Assembly (NCBI GenBank): GCA_039029535.1
Contig: JBCCFW010000081.1
Coordinates: forward strand, 1-32,852
Origin: JBCCFW01 sp039029535
Lineage (GTDB): Bacteria; Acidobacteriota; JBCCFW01
Direction: 5' to 3'
DNA: 32,852 nt
Positions 15,366 through 23,798 of the stretch are shown in pieces (the stretch's first letter is position 1; each line of letters starts with the position of its first letter). The notes beneath the pieces are model-generated. The model saw nothing but the letters and a program-made list of their open reading frames with translations, was not told where the DNA came from and searched no databases. A program made the position numbers and the translations under genes.

Positions 15366-15956
15366 ATGGTTCGTACCAGCCGCCAGGCCGAGCTCGCCGT
15401 AGTCCGGAGGTACTTGGGCTCGGCCGCGATTGAGGCTCTTGTCGACACCTTGCTGGCCTCAGAGCCGTGGTTCTGTCGCGCCAGCAAGACGGATTTCTTG
15501 GCGGACGGAGAGCGTCTTCTTGCTGAGTGCGGACTGGAGGAGGGTCAGCTGTTTCTTGTAGGCAGCGCAGCGATGGGCTTCAGCCTTGCGCCTGCAAAAG
15601 CGGGCCGGCCGTTTCGGTCCGTTGACAGTCCGGCGCCTTCAGATCTTGATGTTGCTCTCGTGCACTCTGGTGTCTTTCAGGATGCCTGGGGCGCGTTGAC
15701 GGAAGCTGATCGTATGGGCCTTGTCCGTTCAGATGACCGCGTCCGCCGGGGTGTTTATTGGGGGAGGATCGATGAGGGACGATTGCCCCGAAGGACGGCT
15801 GTGAGGAGGTCCGTCATTGCGCTCTCTGCAGCGATCAGGAGATCGCATCCGTATCGAGGGCACAAGACGTCGGTTCGTGTCTATCGGCGCTTGGTGGATC
15901 TTCGTTATTACACGATTGATTGCTTTCGCAAGCTAGCTGGATGCCTTGAGATATGA
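15366..15956 (+). CDS. Nucleotidyltransferase-like protein
   Basis: 196 residues. FLVGSAAMGFSLAPAK (63-78) followed by APSDLDVALVH (90-100) matches the nucleotidyltransferase signature: a GS motif (G66, S67) and then a D-x-D pair (D93, D95) that binds Mg-NTP. The stretch between GS and DxD is longer than in MNT toxins/antitoxins and resembles the CD-NTase/SMODS-type spacing more. The C-terminal third is basic and helical (RRTAVRRSVIAL, TSVRVYRRLVDLRYY), possibly nucleic-acid binding. No separate effector domain is visible. It overlaps the DUF262 gene by 4 bases (ATGA), so the two are translated together and likely act together. Codons are less GC-rich than in neighbouring operons, a sign of transfer. 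The family is not firmly recognised. Confidence 0.78.
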   Translation: MVRTSRQAELAVVRRYLGSAAIEALVDTLLASEPWFCRASKTDFLADGERLLAECGLEEGQLFLVGSAAMGFSLAPAKAGRPFRSVDSPAPSDLDVALVHSGVFQDAWGALTEADRMGLVRSDDRVRRGVYWGRIDEGRLPRRTAVRRSVIALSAAIRRSHPYRGHKTSVRVYRRLVDLRYYTIDCFRKLAGCLEI

Positions 15957-16978
15957 ATCCAATTGCAACTAATCATCCGATCAGTCATTTCAGAAAGTAC
16001 TACGATGACGATCATCTAGACCTCTCTCCGACTTTTCAGCGGAAGGCGGTGTGGAGCAAGGCGCAGTCGTCGTATCTGATTGACTCGATACTCAACGATC
16101 TGCCCATCCCGGAAATCTTCGTGCGCAGCGTCACGGACCCGGGCGGTGCGACAACTCTCGAGGTAGTAGATGGTCAGCAGAGGCTGAGGGCGATCATCCA
16201 GTTTTATCAGGGCGATTTGGAGCTGAGTGGCTCTGATGTGACGCCTTCATTGGAGGGAACTAGCTGGAATGACCTGAGTTCGGCGGCCAAGAAGAAGTTC
16301 TGGGCTTACAAGCTCGTCACGCGAGAACTTGAAAGTGCATCCGATGCTGAAGTCCGAGATATGTTTCGTAGGCTCAATGCTAACCAGTCCAATCTGAATG
16401 CTCAGGAGCTACGGCACGCCGAGTACCGAGGGGAGTTCATTGCGGCGGTAGAGGGTCTTGCCGACAATCCTTGGTGGCTGGAGAGGCGGATTGTGACACC
16501 TGCTCAAGTGAGAAGGATGATAGACGCCGAATTTATCTCGGAGCTTCTGGTTGGTCTAATGGCGGGTCCTCTAGACAAGAAAGGTCGTCTCGATGACTAT
16601 TATCAGGAGTATGACGACGAGTTTGCGGATCGTGATTATTGGCTTCAGCTGATGGAGGAGACGAGGCTCCAAGTTGACTCTTTCTTGAGGGGCGATTTCT
16701 CTGGATGGAGGAGCAAGACGGAGTTCTATACCTTGTTCTTGGCGGTGGGGGCCCTTGTGTATGAGGGGACGTCTTTCGGTAAGAGGCGCTTGGGTGAGGC
16801 TCGCGAGCGGCTCGCTGTGTTTCGGGAGAAGGTAGATCGAGCGAAGCGCAAAGGCCCCACTCCACGTCTGGCAAAGAAGGTGTTGAGTTATGCGGATGCC
16901 GCAACAAGGGCCTCGACAGACCTGTCACGGCGCGAACTGCGGATTCGAATTCTTAGGGAAGTGATCTTGGGAGACTAG
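15953..16978 (+). CDS. DUF262-domain protein (GmrS/ParB-like)
   Basis: 341 residues. The N-terminal DUF262 domain is clear: PTFQRKAVWSKAQSSYLIDS (26-45), LPIPEIFV (50-57) and EVVDGQQRLRAI (70-81). The DGQQR motif is the nucleotide-binding and catalytic centre of the ParB/Srx-like fold used by GmrSD/BrxU restriction enzymes. Residues 120-165 (FRRLNANQSNLNAQELRHAEY) belong to the same domain. The C-terminal half is helical and charged and has no HNH/DUF1524 nuclease domain, so this is a stand-alone DUF262 protein, not a full GmrSD enzyme. NTP-dependent nucleic-acid sensing or cleavage in defence is the usual role of the family. Its start overlaps the nucleotidyltransferase-like gene's stop. Confidence 0.9.
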   Translation: MNPIATNHPISHFRKYYDDDHLDLSPTFQRKAVWSKAQSSYLIDSILNDLPIPEIFVRSVTDPGGATTLEVVDGQQRLRAIIQFYQGDLELSGSDVTPSLEGTSWNDLSSAAKKKFWAYKLVTRELESASDAEVRDMFRRLNANQSNLNAQELRHAEYRGEFIAAVEGLADNPWWLERRIVTPAQVRRMIDAEFISELLVGLMAGPLDKKGRLDDYYQEYDDEFADRDYWLQLMEETRLQVDSFLRGDFSGWRSKTEFYTLFLAVGALVYEGTSFGKRRLGEARERLAVFREKVDRAKRKGPTPRLAKKVLSYADAATRASTDLSRRELRIRILREVILGD

Positions 16979-17012
16979 ACGGCTCAGGAGAGTGTCGTCT
17001 CTGGAAAAGAAA

Positions 17013-17045
17013 CGTGTGCCAGTCGTGGCGGAGCCTCCGCACACG
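17013..17045 (+). terminator. Hairpin after the DUF262 gene
   Basis: CGTGTGC pairs with GCACACG; inside, GGAG faces CTCC. It lies 35 bases after the DUF262 stop and before the small downstream gene. No T-run, so terminator function is uncertain. Confidence 0.35.
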
Positions 17046-17139
17046 AGTGGAGAGATCTGGTGCTGTGGTCGAAGTCAGGAACGGACTTCTCTCTCGCCTC
17101 GGTAGCTGATGCCTGCAAGGCTTGATATTGGAGAAACGC

Positions 17140-17373
17140 ATGACGGATGACGGCCTCTCTGTAGAAGAGAAGTGCGCGGCTCTGTTCCGCGAGCACCCTG
17201 AATGTGCCGCCCCTGAGGAGCACTTCGCCCTATGGGTCCGGTTCAATGTCCGCTACGCAGGACTCGATCCGCGGGTGGGGGATATGTTGCTCGCGTTCAA
17301 GAGTGATCTTTACAACTACGAGACGGTTCGCCGGGCGAGTCGGAAGGTCATCAACGAGCACCTAAGTGGCTAA
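17140..17373 (+). CDS. Small protein of unknown function at the right end of the islet
   Basis: 77 residues from ATG 17140, chosen because GGAGA is about 7 bases upstream. The protein is acidic at the start and mostly helical: EEKCAALFREHPECAAPEEHF, then ALWVRFNVRYAGLDPRVG and a basic end (ETVRRASRKVINEHL). There is no signal peptide or membrane segment, and I do not recognise the family. It lies 161 bases after the DUF262 gene on the same strand, in the same lower-GC stretch, so it may be a third member of that cassette, for example an accessory or immunity-type protein. That role is speculation. It converges on the TetR gene. Confidence 0.6.
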   Translation: MTDDGLSVEEKCAALFREHPECAAPEEHFALWVRFNVRYAGLDPRVGDMLLAFKSDLYNYETVRRASRKVINEHLSG

Positions 17374-17477
17374 GGCTCTAGAGCATTTTCTCGCCGGCTT
17401 CGAATGAGATCTGCTTCGAGTGGCAGCTGCTTGCCGGCAGTGTGCAAGGCGTCGCGGAGTGCTCGTCTCCCACCCAC

Positions 17478-18119
17478 CTAGGAGTGTTCACCTTCGTTCC
17501 CAAAGATCTCCCCCACCATCCCCGTCACCACCCGCGCCAGCTCCTCGGACGATCCCTCAAATCCCTTCCGCCCCAGCGCGCCGTCGTTCCATAGCGACGA
17601 CAGCCCGTGCACGCAGGACCACGCCGTCAGCGCGATCGACTGCGCCCGCTCCGGTGACCCCTCGGCCAGCTCTCCAGCCGTCGCCAGCAGCTTGCCGAAG
17701 CACGCGTCCCGGCCGCTCGTGAGCTCGGCCGACTCCTCATCGGGGTCCAGGTCCTCGCGAAACATGACGCGGTAGTGCGCCGGGTGTGCGACCGCGAAAC
17801 GCACGTAGGCGCGGCCCATGGCCTCCAGCCGGACGATGGGCGTCGCACCCTCCGGCAAGGACGCGATCTCTGCCTCCATGACCTCCGCCATCTTGCGGAA
17901 GCCCTCCGCCGCGACCTCTCTCAGCAAGGCCGACTTGTTGGGGAAGTGGTGGTAGGGCGCCGCATTGGTCACTCCCACCCGGCGGGCGATGGCTCGGAGC
18001 GAGACGCCCCCCACGTCCTTCTCGCGGATGAGCTCGAGGGCCGCGTCCAGCAGGGCTCGACGGAGGTCACCGTGGTGGTAACCCCGTCGCTCGCCCCCCG
18101 CTCCCGCTGCTGACGTCAA
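17478..18119 (-). CDS. TetR-family repressor, probable regulator of the RND pump
   Basis: 213 residues starting at TTG 18119. This start is favoured because a strong ribosome site (GGGAGGAGAGG) sits 7-8 bases upstream and because GYHHGDLRRALLDAALELI, the usual TetR beginning, follows soon after. The DNA-binding helix-turn-helix is VSLRAIARRVGVTNAAPYHHF (about 39-59 of this form). The C-terminal half has the WHG-type ligand-binding region common in regulators of efflux genes (AYVRFAVAHPAHYRVMF; TAWSCVHGLSSLW). It is divergent from the MFP-RND-TolC operon, and both promoters overlap one dyad, so it most likely represses the pump and itself until it binds a toxic ligand. Confidence 0.92.
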   Translation of the reverse strand: MTSAAGAGGERRGYHHGDLRRALLDAALELIREKDVGGVSLRAIARRVGVTNAAPYHHFPNKSALLREVAAEGFRKMAEVMEAEIASLPEGATPIVRLEAMGRAYVRFAVAHPAHYRVMFREDLDPDEESAELTSGRDACFGKLLATAGELAEGSPERAQSIALTAWSCVHGLSSLWNDGALGRKGFEGSSEELARVVTGMVGEIFGNEGEHS

Positions 18120-18181
18120 GTTCGGACCTCTCCTCCCGGGTCCGCTGAATCCAGCCACGCCGGAGCCGCGAACTCCCTGAC

Positions 18182-18209
18182 ATCTTACCAACGGCCAGAA
18201 TCTTGACAA
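18182..18209 (-). promoter_or_regulatory. Sigma-70 promoter of the TetR gene
   Basis: On the minus strand TTGTCA (18209-18204), 16 bases, then TAAGAT (18187-18182). The -35 box overlaps that of the opposite promoter and lies within the dyad at 18199-18219. Confidence 0.62.
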
Positions 18210-18219
18210 TGGTCAGATT
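18199..18219. promoter_or_regulatory. Candidate TetR operator
   Basis: AATCTTGAC and GTCAGATT form an almost perfect dyad, one extra T in the left arm, with TGAC-AATG-GTCA at its centre (18204-18215). It covers the -35 boxes of both divergent promoters, so one bound repressor dimer pair could close both. Confidence 0.65.
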
Positions 18220-18230
18220 GACGATATCTT
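18203..18230 (+). promoter_or_regulatory. Sigma-70 promoter of the RND efflux operon
   Basis: A consensus -35 TTGACA (18203-18208), a 16-base spacer and TATCTT (18225-18230). The MFP start codon is 54 bases downstream. Confidence 0.72.
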
Positions 18231-18283
18231 GTCGGTGTTCAGATGGCCGGGGGAGCCCGGCCTGACCACCTCGGAACCCCCTC

Positions 18284-19387
18284 ATGACTCAGGACACCCG
18301 CCTCCGCTGGACCTTCGGCCTCGTCGGCCTGCTGGTCCTCATCCTCGGCACCCGCGGCTTCGATCGAGCCGACGCCAGCTCCCCGACGGCCACCTCTCGC
18401 ACCACCGAGCCCCGCGGCGTCCGCGTCGCCCGGGTCACCGAGGTCGACGCCGTCCGCGACCGGACCTTCTCCGGCATCGTCCGAGCCAAGCGGCGTGCCG
18501 TCCTCGGCTTCGACGTGGGGGGACGGCTCGACCGACGTCCCGTCGAGGTCGGTGATCGCGTGACCGCCAAGCAAGTCCTCGCTCGGCTCGACTCGGCCCG
18601 CTACCGACACGAGCTCGACCGCGCGCAGGCTTCCCGCCGCGACGTCCAAGCTCGACTCGATCAGCTTCGTCGCGACGAGGACCGCGTCGCCGGTCTCCTC
18701 GCATCGCGCGCCGCCACGACCGAGGAGGTCGAGCAGGTCCGCAGTCGACGCGAGGCCGTCCAGGCTTCCCTCACCGCCCTCGACGCCCAGGTCGCCGAGG
18801 CCCGACGGCTCGTCGACGAGACCACCCTGCGCGCACCCTTCGCCGGCACCATCACCGAGGTCCTCCTCGAACCCGGCGAGCACGCTCGACCCGGCAGTGG
18901 CGTCGTCATCCTCTCCGGTGAAGACGAGCTCGAGGTCGAGCTGGAAGTCCCCGAGGCCGTGCGCACCGGCTTGCGTGAGGACGACACCGTCGACGTGAGC
19001 CTCCCCCTCGCCGGTGGCGCCACGACCACTGGCCGTCTTCGCTCCATCGGGCGCTCGGCCGCCGGTGCCGGCCGGCTCTTCCCGGTTGTCGTGAGCCTCG
19101 AGCCGACGCCAGCGATCGTCCCCGGCCTCACCGCCGAGGTCACGTTGCGTGCCGCCGCCACGTCACGTCTCGCCGTGCCTGCCACCGCCGTCATCGATCC
19201 CGGTGGCAGCAACCCGGCGCTGCATCGCGTGCGGGACGGGCGAGCCGAGCTCGTCACCGTCGAGGTGGGGGAGCTCGTCGGTGAGCTGGTGACGGTCTCA
19301 TCTGAGCAACTTTCCGTCGACGACCCGGTCATCATCGCGGGTCACGCCAACCTCCTCCCCGGTGAGGCGGTGGAGATCCGGCCGTGA
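18284..19387 (+). CDS. RND efflux periplasmic adaptor (MFP/HlyD family)
   Basis: 367 residues. An N-terminal hydrophobic segment (8-24) anchors or exports the protein. The lipoyl half-motifs are VLGFDVGGRLDRRPVEVGDRV and LRAPFAGTITEVLLEPGEHA; a coiled-coil hairpin (about 105-180) lies between them to reach TolC. A beta-barrel (VELEVPEAVRTGL onward) and a membrane-proximal domain follow. No lipobox cysteine is seen, so the anchor may be the N-terminal helix. It is the first gene of the efflux operon and overlaps the RND gene by 4 bases (GTGA), which keeps adaptor and pump in fixed ratio. The substrates are unknown. Confidence 0.94.
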   Translation: MTQDTRLRWTFGLVGLLVLILGTRGFDRADASSPTATSRTTEPRGVRVARVTEVDAVRDRTFSGIVRAKRRAVLGFDVGGRLDRRPVEVGDRVTAKQVLARLDSARYRHELDRAQASRRDVQARLDQLRRDEDRVAGLLASRAATTEEVEQVRSRREAVQASLTALDAQVAEARRLVDETTLRAPFAGTITEVLLEPGEHARPGSGVVILSGEDELEVELEVPEAVRTGLREDDTVDVSLPLAGGATTTGRLRSIGRSAAGAGRLFPVVVSLEPTPAIVPGLTAEVTLRAAATSRLAVPATAVIDPGGSNPALHRVRDGRAELVTVEVGELVGELVTVSSEQLSVDDPVIIAGHANLLPGEAVEIRP

Positions 19388-22300
19388 ACGTCTTCGAGCT
19401 GCTTCTCGACCGACGACGCGTCGTCCTCACCATGGCGAGCATCGCCGTCTTCCTCGGCGTCGTCTCGTGGCTGACCATGCCCACGCAGGAAGACCCGAAG
19501 CTGCCCGACCGCAACGGCATCCTCGTCGTGCCGTTCCCCGGGGCCGACGCCGAGACCATCGAGCGCCTGGTCGTCGAGCCGCTCGAGGAGCAGCTCGCGC
19601 AGGTGAGCGAGCTGTTCTACGTGGAGTCGACCTCGCGCACCGACGCCGCCGTCCTCCGGCTGGAGCTGCGTGACGAGGTCACCGACGTCGACGCCGCCTG
19701 GGACGACGTCGAAGAGGCCATCGACGACGCGCGAGCCGAGTTTCCCGACGGCGTCGGCGACGAGGAGCTCGACACCGGGCTCATCAGCGAGCAAGAAGCG
19801 ATCGTCCTCGCCGTCACCGGCTCCCTCGATCCGCTCGAGCTGCTCCGCGTCGCCCGTGAGGTGCGCACCGACCTGCTCCGTCTCGATGGCGTCGCCGAGG
19901 TGCGACTCCTCGCCGACCCCGGTGAGCAAGTCACCATCGAGTACGACGATGCCCTCGCGCGACGTCTCGCCCTGCCGCCGGAGCAGCTCGTCGCGCAGCT
20001 CCGCGGGCGCAACGCCACCGTGCCCGCCGGCTCGGTCCGACTCGGAGGTCGTGCCGCAACCCTCGCGCCACGCTCCGAGCTCGACTCGCTGCAAGACCTC
20101 GAGCGCAGCGCGCTCACCCTGAGCTCGGGCGCCGCCATCCCCCTCGGTGACCTCGCCCGCGTGCGACTCGGTCCGGCCGAGCCCGCGTCCGAGCTGCTCC
20201 GCGTGGACGGCGAGCGCGCCGTCGGTCTCGGTGTCGTGCCCGACGCCCGACTCGACGTCATCGGACTCGGTCATCGCGTGCGAGCCGAGCTCGACCGACT
20301 CCGCGCCGAGCACGCGCCGCTCGTCCTCCGTGAGCTCAGCTTCCAGCCCGACCACGTGACGCAGCGTCTCGATGGCCTCACGCGATCGCTCATGCTGGGC
20401 ATCGGCATCGTCGCGCTCGTGCTCGTGAGCACGATGGGCTTCCGTCTCGGACTGCTCGTGACCGCTGTCGTCCCCCTGGTCGGTCTCTCCTCGGTCGCCC
20501 TCTACGCACTCGGCGGCGGCGTGCTGCAACAGCTCTCGGTGGCTGCGCTCATCGTCGCGCTCGGGCTGCTGGTCGACAACGCCATCGTCGTCGCGGAAGC
20601 CACGCAGCAACACCTCGACGCGGGCCTGTCACGACGTGAGGCCGCCGCCAAGGCCGCGCGCGAGCTCGTCACGCCTCTCGCCACCGCCACCGGCACGACG
20701 CTCGCCGCCTTCGTGCCCATGCTGCTGTCGCGGGGCGCCACCGGTGACTTCACCCGCGCCATCCCCATCGTCGTCATGCTCACGCTGACCGTGAGCTACG
20801 TCTTCGCCATCCTCGTCACGCCCGTGCTCTCCGAGATGGTGCTGCGACGACGCACGAAGGAGGGCGAGGTCCGCGAGTCCCGTCTCCTGCGTGGCATCGG
20901 CCGCTTCGGTGCGGGTCGGCCCAAGACGGTCGTCGTCCTCGCGATGCTGTTGATCGGCGTGGCCATCGCCATGGCGGCGCACGTCGAGGCGTCGTTCTTC
21001 CCACCGGCCGACCGCAACCAGCTCGTCGTCGAAGTCTTCCTCCCCGAAGGTGCGCACCTCGACGAGACCGACGCCGCCGCCCGTCGACTCGAACGTCACC
21101 TCCAGTCCGACGCCCGCGTCGCCATGGTCGCGTCGTTCGTGGGTCGGGCGGCGCCGAGCTTCTACTACAACCTTCCGAATCGACCGCGCAGTCCTCACTT
21201 CGCTCACCTGCTCGTCGTCACGAAGGGCCTCGACGTCATCCCTGCCGTCATGGACGACGCGCGACGCTTTGCCCATGCCGAGCTACCCGAGGCCGAGGTC
21301 ATCCCCCGCGCTCTCGAGCAGGGACCACCGCTCGATGCACCCCTGGAGATCCGCCTGTTCGGTGAGGACCTCGAAGCCCTCCGCGCCGGAGCGCTGGTCG
21401 TCATGGGGGAGCTGCGTGAGCTCGACGGCACGCTCAACGTGCGACACGACCAGGGCAACGGTCGAGCCACCGTCGTCTTCGACATCGACGATGCCGCCGC
21501 CGCGCGTCACGACCTCGACCGCGCCGCCGTCGCCCGCGCGTTGCTCAAGCAGACCCGTGGCCTGCTCGTCGGTCAGCTCCGGTCGGAAGACGACCCCATT
21601 CCCATCCTCGTGCGTTCCGCTGCAGGTGAGTCGCTCGATCCCGATCGCCTGCCCGTGGTCGAGGCGGCGACCCGCAGTGCGCGCTTTGTTCCCGTGCGTG
21701 AGGTGTCGACGCCGAGCCTCGAGTGGCGACCCGCCGCCATCCATCGACGGGATCAGGAGCGGATGGTCACGGTCTCCGCGCAGCTCGCCGAGGGGGTCGC
21801 GTACTCGAAGGTGGTGTCGGCTCTCGAGCCCCGGCTCGAACGCGCCGACTGGCCGAAGGGCGTGCGCTGGGAGCACGGTGGCGCTGTCGAGGGTGCCGGC
21901 AAGGCCAACACCGCCATCCTCGCGTCGGGACCGCTCGCGGCCGGCCTGCTCCTGTTCTTCCTGCTGCTCGACTTCAACTCGTTCCGCCGGGTCATGATCA
22001 TCTTCGCGACCGTGCCCCTGGCTGCCGTCGGCGTCATCCCGGGGCTCGTGCTGGCAGACCAGCCGTTCGGGTTCATGTCACTGCTCGGCGTGTTCGCGTT
22101 GCTCGGCATCGTCGTGAACAACGCCATCGTCCTGCTCAGCGTCGTCGACGCGCGGCTGAAGGAGGGTGCTTCGGTCCACGACGCCCTCACCGCCGCCGTG
22201 CAGGTGCGGACGCGGCCCATCCTCCTGACCACGGCAACGACCGTCGCCGGCCTGCTGCCGCTCGCGCTCTCGTCATCGAGTCTCTGGCCACCCATGGCCT

Positions 22301-22419
22301 TCGCGATGATCGCGGGGCTGCTCGCCTCGACCCTGCTGACTCTCTTCGTCGTGCCCGCGCTCTTCGCGCTGGCCTTCCCCGAGCGGACCACCGCGCCGCT
22401 GCCCTCTGGAGCTGCGTGA
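19384..22419 (+). CDS. RND efflux pump inner-membrane transporter (AcrB-like)
   Basis: 1011 residues, the usual length for the family, starting at GTG 19384 inside the adaptor stop. Twelve membrane segments are expected: one at the start (12-30), a cluster from about 335 to 485, one near 515, and a cluster from about 845 to 1000. Two large periplasmic loops lie between. PTQEDPKLPDRNGILVVPFPGA and GLLVDNAIVVAEA (395-407) are family blocks. The TM4 proton-relay position reads D398-N399, where many HAE pumps have Asp-Asp, as is seen in a sub-branch of RND pumps. Together with the adaptor and the TolC protein it forms a tripartite proton-driven exporter. A metal or drug specificity cannot be decided from the motifs. 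Confidence 0.95.
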   Translation: MNVFELLLDRRRVVLTMASIAVFLGVVSWLTMPTQEDPKLPDRNGILVVPFPGADAETIERLVVEPLEEQLAQVSELFYVESTSRTDAAVLRLELRDEVTDVDAAWDDVEEAIDDARAEFPDGVGDEELDTGLISEQEAIVLAVTGSLDPLELLRVAREVRTDLLRLDGVAEVRLLADPGEQVTIEYDDALARRLALPPEQLVAQLRGRNATVPAGSVRLGGRAATLAPRSELDSLQDLERSALTLSSGAAIPLGDLARVRLGPAEPASELLRVDGERAVGLGVVPDARLDVIGLGHRVRAELDRLRAEHAPLVLRELSFQPDHVTQRLDGLTRSLMLGIGIVALVLVSTMGFRLGLLVTAVVPLVGLSSVALYALGGGVLQQLSVAALIVALGLLVDNAIVVAEATQQHLDAGLSRREAAAKAARELVTPLATATGTTLAAFVPMLLSRGATGDFTRAIPIVVMLTLTVSYVFAILVTPVLSEMVLRRRTKEGEVRESRLLRGIGRFGAGRPKTVVVLAMLLIGVAIAMAAHVEASFFPPADRNQLVVEVFLPEGAHLDETDAAARRLERHLQSDARVAMVASFVGRAAPSFYYNLPNRPRSPHFAHLLVVTKGLDVIPAVMDDARRFAHAELPEAEVIPRALEQGPPLDAPLEIRLFGEDLEALRAGALVVMGELRELDGTLNVRHDQGNGRATVVFDIDDAAAARHDLDRAAVARALLKQTRGLLVGQLRSEDDPIPILVRSAAGESLDPDRLPVVEAATRSARFVPVREVSTPSLEWRPAAIHRRDQERMVTVSAQLAEGVAYSKVVSALEPRLERADWPKGVRWEHGGAVEGAGKANTAILASGPLAAGLLLFFLLLDFNSFRRVMIIFATVPLAAVGVIPGLVLADQPFGFMSLLGVFALLGIVVNNAIVLLSVVDARLKEGASVHDALTAAVQVRTRPILLTTATTVAGLLPLALSSSSLWPPMAFAMIAGLLASTLLTLFVVPALFALAFPERTTAPLPSGAA

Positions 22420-23702
22420 TGTCGTCGCGTCTTCGTTTTCTTCCCTCCCTGCTCATCGGGCTCGCGGCAGCGGCCTCCTCCGAGACGCTGACACTCGACC
22501 AGGTTCTCGGATCTGCTGCCGAGCGACCGGCCGTGCAGGCGGTCGCCGAGCGGGCGAATCAAGCCGAGGAAGCCCTTCGCATCGAGCGTCGACGCGCGTT
22601 CTGGCCAACCGTGGGTGCCGACTTCACCCGCACGCGACGCGACCGCACGCTCAGCTTGTCCACGCCCATCGGTGACTTCCCGTCGGGTGGTCGCACCGGC
22701 ACGAGTGGCGCGCTGAGCGTCACTCAACCGCTGCTCGACCCCGCCCGCATGCTGCACGGCATCCCCGCAGCGCGGCACGACCTCGATGCCGCCCAGGCCT
22801 CACACGAACGAGCACGACGCGAGCGAGCGGCGGAGGCGGCCGAGCTGTTCTTCGACGTGCTCGCCCTCGATTCGCGTCGAAGAGCGGTCGACGCCTTCGT
22901 GAAGAGCCTCGGTGCCCGGCTCGACGAGGTGAGCGCCCGCGTGAAGGCAGGACGTGCGCTGGAACGCGACCGCCTGCTCGTCCAGCTCGCCCTCGACGAC
23001 GCCGAGCAGTCGCGGCTCGAGTTGGATCGCCGACGGGAGGTCGTCACCCATGCTCTCGGTCGGGCGGTGGGGAGTGACGCTCCGGTCGAGCCGCTGTTCA
23101 CGGTCGAGATCGAGAGCACCGGCGCGACGCCGGTCGCCGACGACGCGAGCCTCACGCGGGCGCTCGAGACCCGACGCGACCTGGCCGCGCTCCGCGCTCG
23201 ACTGGCAGCGACGGATCGTCGTCGTGCGGCGACCTGGGCCGAGCTCATCCCCCGCCTGGAAGCGAGGGCCGACTGGGTCCGGTCGTCCGGTGACTCGACG
23301 CCGCAGGATGACTGGGTCGACGCGTCCGTGCGGGTGACCTGGCAGCCCTTCGCCGCCGGCACGCGCAAGCCCCGGGCGCGGGCGCTGCGGGCCGAGGAGC
23401 GGGCGATCGAAGCGGAGCTGCGCGAGGCCATGCGCGGCGTGGCGGTGCAGGTGCGGGAGGCCGTCGCGGACCATCGCATCGCGGCCGGCGAGCTGAAGGC
23501 GGCGACCACCGGCGTGAAGGCGGCGCAGGAGGCCGTGCGGGTGACCGGCGAGCGCTACCGGGCCGGTCGCGACACGGTGCAGGACCTTCTCGACGCCGAG
23601 GCGATCCTGCGCGATCGCGATGGTCGACGTCAGGTCGCCTTGCTGGAGCTGGCCCGGGCCCGCGTGCGGTACGAGCTGGCGACGGGTGAGCTGCTGGGGT
23701 GA
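22419..23702 (+). CDS. TolC-family outer-membrane efflux channel
   Basis: 427 residues starting at ATG 22419, sharing its A with the RND stop (TGATG). Signal peptide of about 20 residues (FLPSLLIGLAAAASS). The mature part has two repeats of long amphipathic helices (about 100-185 and 325-425) joined by strand segments, the TolC plan. LTLDQVLGSAAERPAVQAV opens the first repeat; AQEAVRVTGERYRAGRDTVQ and DLLDAEAILRDRDGRR close the second. The latter is the typical TolC C-terminal signature. It completes the tripartite pump encoded by the two genes before it and needs no other partner in the window. Confidence 0.93.
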   Translation: MSSRLRFLPSLLIGLAAAASSETLTLDQVLGSAAERPAVQAVAERANQAEEALRIERRRAFWPTVGADFTRTRRDRTLSLSTPIGDFPSGGRTGTSGALSVTQPLLDPARMLHGIPAARHDLDAAQASHERARRERAAEAAELFFDVLALDSRRRAVDAFVKSLGARLDEVSARVKAGRALERDRLLVQLALDDAEQSRLELDRRREVVTHALGRAVGSDAPVEPLFTVEIESTGATPVADDASLTRALETRRDLAALRARLAATDRRRAATWAELIPRLEARADWVRSSGDSTPQDDWVDASVRVTWQPFAAGTRKPRARALRAEERAIEAELREAMRGVAVQVREAVADHRIAAGELKAATTGVKAAQEAVRVTGERYRAGRDTVQDLLDAEAILRDRDGRRQVALLELARARVRYELATGELLG

Positions 23703-23798
23703 GTGAGGGTCGAGCGCCGGCTCGCGTTCCCACCCTTCGACAAGTACTGTTCCCGCTCCGGCGGCCTCCCTGGGCGTCGGGTCACACCCGAGTCCACC

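Noticed and set aside
15242..15487. 81-residue minus-strand frame at the islet start
   Set aside because: Overlaps the start of the nucleotidyltransferase-like gene and lacks a ribosome site and motifs.
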